Shown here: piece after piece, positions 57,318-64,000 of the stretch
Layout of the letters: every line of letters begins with the position of its first letter
Numbering within the stretch: position 1 is the stretch's first letter
NCBI RefSeq assembly: GCF_002288925.2
Contig: NW_022098000.1
Location: forward strand, 20,580,118 to 20,644,117
Direction: 5' to 3'
Origin: Delphinapterus leucas
Taxonomy: Eukaryota > Chordata > Mammalia > Artiodactyla > Monodontidae
Length of the DNA: 64,000 bases
Notes under the pieces: generated by a model
Databases searched by the model: none
The model's input: the letters and a program-made list of their open reading frames with translations, nothing else
Told to the model about the DNA's origin: nothing
Translations under genes and position numbers: made by a program

Positions 57318-58019
57318 CTCAAGTGTGAAGTGGGCGTCATGAGTCATGTCTACCATTACTATGCCTTAGATTTTCACTGAACCACTGCCTCAAAGAAACT
57401 CTTTTTAACACATTTTTACTGTACAAAGCAGGAATATACTATTGTGCATATTTTATATTTCTCTAAGGCTTAAAATTGAGTCATATCATACAGAATCTCC
57501 ATTTAGGGTCAGAAGGAGAAGTATTGGAAAAGGGAGGGGCGTCTCCACCAAAGACTTGTCTCTCTTGTCTCTCCCTCCCTCTCCTGTTCTCTTAGCATCT
57601 CCACTCTGTCATTGGCAGCATCAAAGTCATTTTCATAGAAACCATTTGTAACCTTTCAAAAATGGATTGTGATTTGGGGTTGGGCTAAACAGCAGAGCAG
57701 ATGAAATCTTTAAGAATAAATAAAATATTCTAGATCCAGACATGGGCCATTAACAATAAGCAAGGAAGCACCATGCAAGTCCCAAGGAGGGAGCAGATCC
57801 AGAGAGACCCTACATCTGTCTTCTGTGAACCACTGGCTGCCCTTCCACTGTGAGCTCTTTGCTCCTCTGAAGACACAGCAGAGGGGTTAGCAGGTCAAGG
57901 GAACCGCTTGCAGATTGATTTCCTTGCTTCAATAGCTCCTTGACATGGCAAAGTTTGGCTCCATTCTCTTTTCCAATTGAAAATGGATACAGAAATGAAA
58001 AAAAAAACCACCACACCCA

Positions 58020-58720
58020 ACAATGAATTAATAACAGCTGCCAACTAGCTGCTAGGGCCATTATATTCATAATGCTCCCGATGCTGTGCCCATCGCCCGC
58101 AAAAGAGAATTTGTCCTTAAGCTGCTTATTTTCAAACTACATGTGAAGACAACAAATTGTATGGCATGTTGATCCAATAAGGCATAGCAAGAAAACTAAA
58201 GAATCAGCTGGGAGGGAGTGCAAAGAAATAGAAATTTAACAGCTAGCCAGCCTGAAATAAAGCAGGCGCGATTACAAGACACATGTACAATTCTCCATGG
58301 CCCCTAAAGTCTCTAGCGAAAAGGTAGAAATGAACTAATTTATTAGTAAAATCACATCAGGGGCAGTAATTTCATGTTAGTGAATTTACATGTAATAACA
58401 TTAGGCTCCCTGCCTCCACCTCACCAGTGTGGCCCCGTCTGATGATGAATGAGGTGCCTAAAGAAAGATGATAGTTTGATTGTTTTCACAGCAAACAGAT
58501 CAGCATTTTAATTTCTTGCCTCTGTGTTTATTGCTTATTTGGCCCTTTGCTTGGCTTGTAAAAACTTGGCTAAATGGAAATGAATAAATGTAATTACTGC
58601 GGGTGACAGTGGTAATCTGTGTGGGTTTTTCATATTGGCTTTGCCAGCACTAATCTAATCACCGGAGAATATGTGTCACCTCGCAAATGCACTGACGGAA
58701 AGCAGAGTCCTCAGTCAGTG
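58020..58720. other. Repeat-free stretch, candidate conserved non-coding element
   Basis: About 700 bases without repeat or coding similarity. It has mixed TAAT cores ('tgaactaatttattagtaaa', 58331), E-box-like CAGCTG, and 'tgtttattgcttatttggcc' (58524). Conservation is inferred only from texture. Confidence 0.3.
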
Positions 58721-59339
58721 CCAAGTACACACAGGCTGGGAAGCTCAGAGGCAGACGGCTGTCTGCACCCACTGCTTGTTTCCCCACTGCTATGGAAGCA
58801 GAAGTTACCAAAGAATCCTGAGAAATAAATGTGTGTGTAGGAAATAGGTCCTCGTTTGGGGGAACCCAAAAGGAGGCTCATGGATGACCCTGAAGCCAAA
58901 ACAAACACTAGCCAAGGTGGTAGCCAATGTCTTCCCAGTGTGGGGATGAGATGTCCAGGGCATAGGGTGAGCGGAAACTGCAATTTTCCATTTCTGCCTA
59001 ATAGTAAATGGCTGGGAAGTCTAGCTAATAAGTGGCTTCATGTTTCAGGGTTTTGTTTTCCATCTATAAGACAGACATGGGACAAATCAGATTGCTTGAT
59101 GTTAGCATTGCAGGAGGAGCGGTGGGGAGGGACCCAGGCAATCAGAGTGGAGGAAGAAGGATGAAATGAGATAATGTAGGTTAAAGTGTCTTGTGAACTA
59201 CAAAGCAAAGCTAAATGAAGCAGAAGAGGGTCCTCTGAAACTGACTTTATTATATATAAGATTTATTTTATCAGAGCAGCAGGGAAGAGAAAGATTATTC
59301 GGTAAATGGTAGTTGAATGGTTGCTTAGCATTTTGGAAA
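58721..59339. other. Single-copy non-coding stretch
   Basis: Nothing recognised. Confidence 0.4.
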
Positions 59340-60010
59340 GAAAAATAAATCAAGACTTGTAACTCTGAATATTGGTCAAAAGTAATTCCAGATGGATAAA
59401 ATAATTAAATATAAATATGAAAATCAAAATGTTAGGAAAACCAGATGAGGAATTTAATATTCACTGGATTTGGAGGATTTGAGAGAGGACACAACACAGA
59501 ATAACAGTAAAAGAAATCATGAAGGAAGAATAAACAAATTTGATGACATTAAAGTTACAAACTTCTGCAGTCAAAGTAAGGTAACCCAAATAAGAAAGCA
59601 AATAATATTTTCAGCAAATAAGACAAGGGCCAATAACTATGTTATATTAAAAGCTCCCAGATGTTTATTTTTAAGTAAAATAAGACCCCATAGACATTTG
59701 ACAGAAAGGAAATAGATGAGAAGTGTTCACAAAGAAATACAACTAATAAATGCGTGAAGGCAAAAGTATTCAAAATTGCCAAGAATCAGAGAAAAGCGAA
59801 TTCAAACAAGTTAGCAAAAATGGATAATGCCTTGTGCTTTCAAGGTATGGAGAGACTGAAAATTTCTAAACTGGCAATGGCAGGTGAAGTTAGTATAAAC
59901 TTTTTGGAAACCGAGAGACATAAAAGTTTCTAATTTGGACCTAGTAATTCCACTTCTGAGCATACAATTTAAATAATATTTTTTAAAAAGGAAGTGACTA
60001 TATCTCTAAA
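59340..60010 (+). mobile_element. Ancient LINE-1 (L1M-type) ORF2 region
   Basis: Diverged L1 blocks in order: 'aaacaaatttgatgacatta' (59533), 'tacaaacttctgcagtcaaa', 'aaatagatgagaagtgttca', 'ggtgaagttagtataaactt' and 'cctagtaattccacttctga' (59940). No open frame spans it. Confidence 0.75.
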
Positions 60011-60535
60011 CATATGTATTTTTTAAAAAAATTAGAAATAGTTAAATGGTACAGTTTATTGGTCATCATTTAAATAATTAAATGAATTAGCTAGTCTTCC
60101 TGTACAAATAAAATTTTTGTGAATAAAAATTATGAAGATTTTAACAATGTGAAATTATTTGATAGACAGCTAACTGAAAAAAAATTCTGCAAAATTGTCT
60201 TTTTCCAGAAGCCCCCATTGGACGTCTCAAATATCATAAGCCAGTATTAGGTCACATGCCCATTTCTAAGCCAATCATTGCAAGAAAAATACTATAACCA
60301 TGATTGACTTAGAACAATCATTTTGGGGAATGGTTATTGGGCAATGCTAAGAGAATAAAGGAATGAGGACCACCAAAAGATATTCTTAGAGAAAAAATAG
60401 GTACTAGACATGTATGGGGTAGGGGAAGAGGGTCATGGTATATAAGAAGGTAAAGGGAAATTACATGTATTTAGAAAATTATGGGAATAACTCTGGTTTC
60501 TTAAGTGAGATATTAAAAAGTCTTTGTCCTAAACT
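60011..60535. other. AT-rich single-copy stretch
   Basis: Nothing recognised. Confidence 0.4.
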
Positions 60536-60540
60536 TCAGA

Positions 60541-60642
60541 AAACAAAGTAAGAAAGAAGGAAAGAGAGAGAGAAAGGAAAGAAGAGATAAAAGAAAATGA
60601 GATGAAGGAAGGAAGGAATAAGAATAAAGAAAGAGAAAATCG
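60541..60642. repeat. GA-rich low-complexity tract
   Basis: GAAA, GAGA and GGAA units over about 100 bases. Confidence 0.8.
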
Positions 60643-62323
60643 CTTCTACGGAGCCTCAATCTTAGAAGAAACCCCGGCATCTAACCCCTTCTATGTAAAA
60701 CAAAGACTTCCATCATCATACTTTCAACCTGAAGATGGTATCAGAAGTGTAAGGCCTCAGGCAATCTGCTAGGAAGATGGCTGAGAGGCTTAGAACTTTC
60801 TTGTGAAGCCTAAAAAGCATGACAAAACCAAAGTGAGACCCTCTCCAAGGAAGGCATACAAGGTCTAATCTGACCCAAAGTGCAGTAGGTAGACCTCCAC
60901 TCTTTTAAGATGTAGTGTGTGAACTAAGCCATGATGAGAGACAAGGAACTGGGAAGATGTAGCAGTCAACCAGACCTCTCATCAAAGAGCATCTTCACTC
61001 CAGAGAGTCAAACTTAAAAAAAAACAAAACCCACAACTCAATGAATATCGAGTCAGAGCAGCTAACCTCCAGAAATAGGACATCAGAGAACCAGGCAGTA
61101 GACATGATGTTCGTAAAATGCCTCTTGTTGGCAGTTTATTTGCTATTTGTGGAGAGGATGAGGACCCATTTCTAAATCCTTCCCCTAGCTCACATCTCTG
61201 GAGTGCATTGTGATGAGTTTAAACAGGAAAGCACTTCACGTGTGGCAGTCACTGGGAGAAAGAGCCCAGATCCAGCAAGAGATGTACAAACCTTCTCTAT
61301 TGCCTTCAGGGATGCCGTGGAGCCATCTTCTCTGGAAGGGAGTTTACAGTTATTTTTATAGAGTATCTATACAACTCTTTCCAGATCAGGGAAACATAGT
61401 CATTGAACCTTCCAAAAATTGGATTTTCTCATTCTTTAAGTCAGTGATTTGGATTCTCACCTTGTCTGAGAATCACAGAGATGGTTTGCCTCTGTTTATA
61501 CCCAGGAAGCTGGAACCAGTGGTCCCAGGGGCAGGTGTGTCACCAGCCTCCCAACTTCACAGCCACTGAGAGGAAATCAAGTGAATTCAGTGCCTCTGGT
61601 TTTGAATGTGAGCACTAAAGTACAAACATCGTCCGCTAGCTTGACAAAAAATAAAGATGGTGAAAGGTTTCTTTTATGTTTCAGGAAATTATTACATTTT
61701 AGTGAAGTGCTTAGAGGTATAATATGAGCTGGATAATTTTCACAGCATTTGATGTAGTGAATGCGGTGGGGCTCTTCCATGACACATAGCCAGTATTAAG
61801 CCAACATTTATAAAATAAAAAATGAAACCAAGTTTCTCACCGGGAAAAATTAGTTTCCGTTCAGCAAGATGTCCTACGGCATCCTTATAATTTTTAGGTT
61901 TCAGTTTTCAGTACTAACTTTTACCACAAGGGATGACATTTAGAAAATAAAGAATCCTAGATGTCCCCTAAAAGGAACTGTACCAAACGATTAGGAGAGT
62001 ATCTGACCCCAAGTAAATCAATATTTAATTATAACCATTGGTCTGAACCTTCTTCTTGCCCTCTTCTTATTATAAAAACCCCAATATTGCTGTTTTCTTT
62101 ATTCTTCCCTTTTGAGTAACTTTACAGATCAACCCTTTTCCTAATATTATACTTAGTATTAAGAAAATGGACTTTTGACATGTCTATGGAGAGCTACATA
62201 AATTAGTGCTATTAATATTAAATAATATTTAAGACATTGTGTAAAATAAATAGCAGTATAAAATATAATCCCTGCCCTTTAACAGCATGTAACTGAACAG
62301 GGAAATAAAACATATATGCTTAT
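60643..62323. other. Single-copy non-coding stretch
   Basis: The plus-strand frame 61210-61569 has no recognisable similarity. No named repeat seen. Confidence 0.4.
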
Positions 62324-62337
62324 AAAAGTAACAAATA
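62324..62337. repeat. SINE target-site duplication, left copy
   Basis: AAAAGTAACAAATA, repeated exactly at 62544-62557. Confidence 0.93.
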
Positions 62338-62543
62338 GGGCTTCCCTGCTGGCGCAGTGGTTGAGAGTCCGCCTGCCGATGCAGAGGATACGGGTTGGTG
62401 CCCCAGTCCGGGAAGATCCCACATGCCGCGTAGCGGCTGGGCCCGTGAGCCATGGCCGCTGAGGCTGAGCGTCCGGAGCCTGTGCTCCGCAACGGGAGAG
62501 GCCACAACAGTGAGAGGCCCGCGTACCGAAAAAAAAAAAAAAA
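62338..62543 (+). mobile_element. CHR-type tRNA-Glu SINE
   Basis: The head is 'gggcttccctgctggcgcag' (one change from the usual A-box side) and the B-box region is GGGTTGGTGCCC (altered). Poly(A) 62529-62543. Exact 14-bp target-site duplication. Confidence 0.95.
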
Positions 62544-62579
62544 AAAAGTAACAAATATATAAAACATTATGCTGATACT

Positions 62580-62735
62580 TCTAAAAATATGGTCTACAGG
62601 TGATCTGTATCAGATGCATTTAGTATGCTGTTAAAACAGATGTGCCTAGGTCCCATCACAGATTTACTGAGTCAGAAATTCATGGGAATAGGGCCGAGGA
62701 AGCTACATGTTACAGGCACTCCGAAGTTTGCACCT
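62580..62735 (+). mobile_element. MER5A-like hAT-Charlie element
   Basis: 'aggtgatctgtatcagatgc', 'gttaaaacagatgtgcctag' (62631) and 'agatttactgagtcagaaat' (62660) follow the MER5A order; diverged. Confidence 0.7.
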
Positions 62736-62752
62736 TTTTTTTTTTTTTTTTT
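62736..62752. repeat. Poly(T) tract
   Basis: Homopolymer of about 17 T directly after the MER5A-like element; no retroposon body is recognised beside it. Confidence 0.7.
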
Positions 62753-64000
62753 GTAGTATATGGAACTACCAGAAAATATTAAGAACTAGAAGTTCTCTCA
62801 GCCAGCAGTAGAAGGGGGAGATTATATCCAGATGATCAGGAAAGGTGGCTGAGTATGTGAGATTTGAACTTGGTTTTGAATAATGAGCAGTATTTTGGCA
62901 GTGGTGGGAAGATAATACAAAAGATAGGGATGTAACATTAAAAAATGCTGATGGGGGAAAAATAGCCAACTGGTTCTGCTAAAGGTGAGGAGTGTTTGGA
63001 GAAAAATCTGGAAGGATAATTTAAAGAGCTTTTGAATGCCTAGCCAAGGTCCCTAACCTTTTCCAGTTTTTAAAAAAATAGTGAGGTAAATATTAATTAT
63101 AAATAATGCAACTACACTACTAACATAAGATTACAGACACTTCTGAGTTGTGTGGGTAGAGATGGCCTTCACAGAGCATGCGCCATCTTGAGAACAAAAA
63201 ATAAAATGAAAAATCCCTCAAAACCACCTTTTCTAAGAACCAGCCCCAGAGAAATCAGGAGTTTTGTGAGAACTACAAAAATAATTTCTCCTGCTCCTGT
63301 AACTGCCACAGTGACCAACTGATTCTCTGTTTTCTATTTACAATTCAGGGGCACTGATGTATGGTGCAAGTCCTTCTTGCTCAAATGCATTTTCTTTCTT
63401 TTACAAGTGAAAAAAAGGGAGCACCGTGGAAAAATCTATTCTGATCCTGAAAGCAAAAACTCCCATCCACCAGTTGATGAAAACGAGAAACAAGCTGAAA
63501 AGTTAATTCTTGGAAAATTGGCAGAGTGAATTCACTTCCTACTCTGCATATGTGTTAATAGGTGGATTCCTACTACTGCATTCACCTGCCAAGGTGAACC
63601 TTGGCCTGAGCCATGGCCCCTTTCCGGCTGGTGGCAGCAGGAGAGTTAGGGAACGCAATTCACAATTAGATGTCCAGCAGAGGGATGGTGCTGACAAACC
63701 CAGGTAAAATTACATCAGGCTCTTTGAAAGATGCGGCCCCTGGCTGGGGATGCCTCACTAATTCTGTTGAAGGCTTTCTCCTCAGGAAGGAACAAAGCAA
63801 GATCTAGGTAAACGAAGGAGGAAAAGAGAAAAAATGGAACTGCAAGACACTGAAAGAACAAAAGAGAATGTGATGTTGAAACCTGGAGAATGCTCTGAGT
63901 CCTGAATGAATAGGACTAAAATTAAAAATAGATCTTGTGCAGTAAGTCCCAGTAGGATTTTTTGATACCACTGGAAGAAATATATATGGGGGGGGGTCGG
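62753..64000. other. Single-copy non-coding stretch to window end
   Basis: Nothing recognised; ends in a short AT and G-tract at 63980-63997. Confidence 0.4.

Overview
The window is mammalian nuclear DNA with no recognisable protein-coding exon, tRNA, rRNA or snRNA gene. The host is most likely a cetacean (whale or dolphin). Seven tRNA-Glu-derived SINEs of the CHR type are present, several with the whale-typical head 'cttccctggtggcgcagtgg', a tRNA-like A and B box and a poly(A) tail. I saw no BovB, Bov-A, pig PRE-1 or primate Alu element, which argues against ruminant, pig or primate. Host assignment is inferred from repeats only.

Layout: 1-1085 is the 3' end of a LINE-1 (L1), followed by an L2 fragment. 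1.4-7.2 kb is mostly single-copy with a GA-rich tract. 7.2-7.75 kb is a SINE nested in an L1 tail. 9.0-9.4 kb is a CHR SINE next to L2 and MIR. 10.5-11.1 kb is an MLT1-like LTR followed by MIR pieces, a MER20-like hAT element (13.54-13.76 kb) and another L1 tail (14.5-14.8 kb). 14.8-19.5 kb is mainly single-copy. 19.8-21.7 kb holds two L2 segments, a short L1 inserted in L2, and an old L1. A SINE with an 18-bp target-site duplication (TSD) lies at 22.0-22.3 kb. 23.7-28.0 kb has scattered MIR and L2 and a GATA microsatellite. A solo retroviral LTR is at 28.1-28.6 kb. 32.6-33.8 kb is an old L1 carrying a second L1 end and a SINE. 36.2-36.9 kb is an antisense L1. 43.9-46.3 kb is an interrupted L2, a SINE and an L1 tail. 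51.4-55.5 kb is the main element, an L1 with recognisable ORF1 and ORF2, broken by indels, stops and a SINE, and ending at an internal A-tract inside ORF2. 55.5-64 kb has further L1, SINE, L2 and MER5A pieces.

Between repeats there are long single-copy stretches. Three (about 45.05-45.48, 49.74-50.16 and 58.02-58.72 kb) are repeat-free and look like conserved non-coding elements, two of them with dense TAAT/ATTA motifs. That is a guess from composition and needs alignment. No operon-like or multi-gene system is visible. The largest unexplained translated segment is a short minus-strand ORF at 31788-32054 with one hydrophobic stretch, which I cannot identify. The informative content is the insertion history recorded by target-site duplications, the different L1 3' ends, and a few strong inverted or direct repeats.
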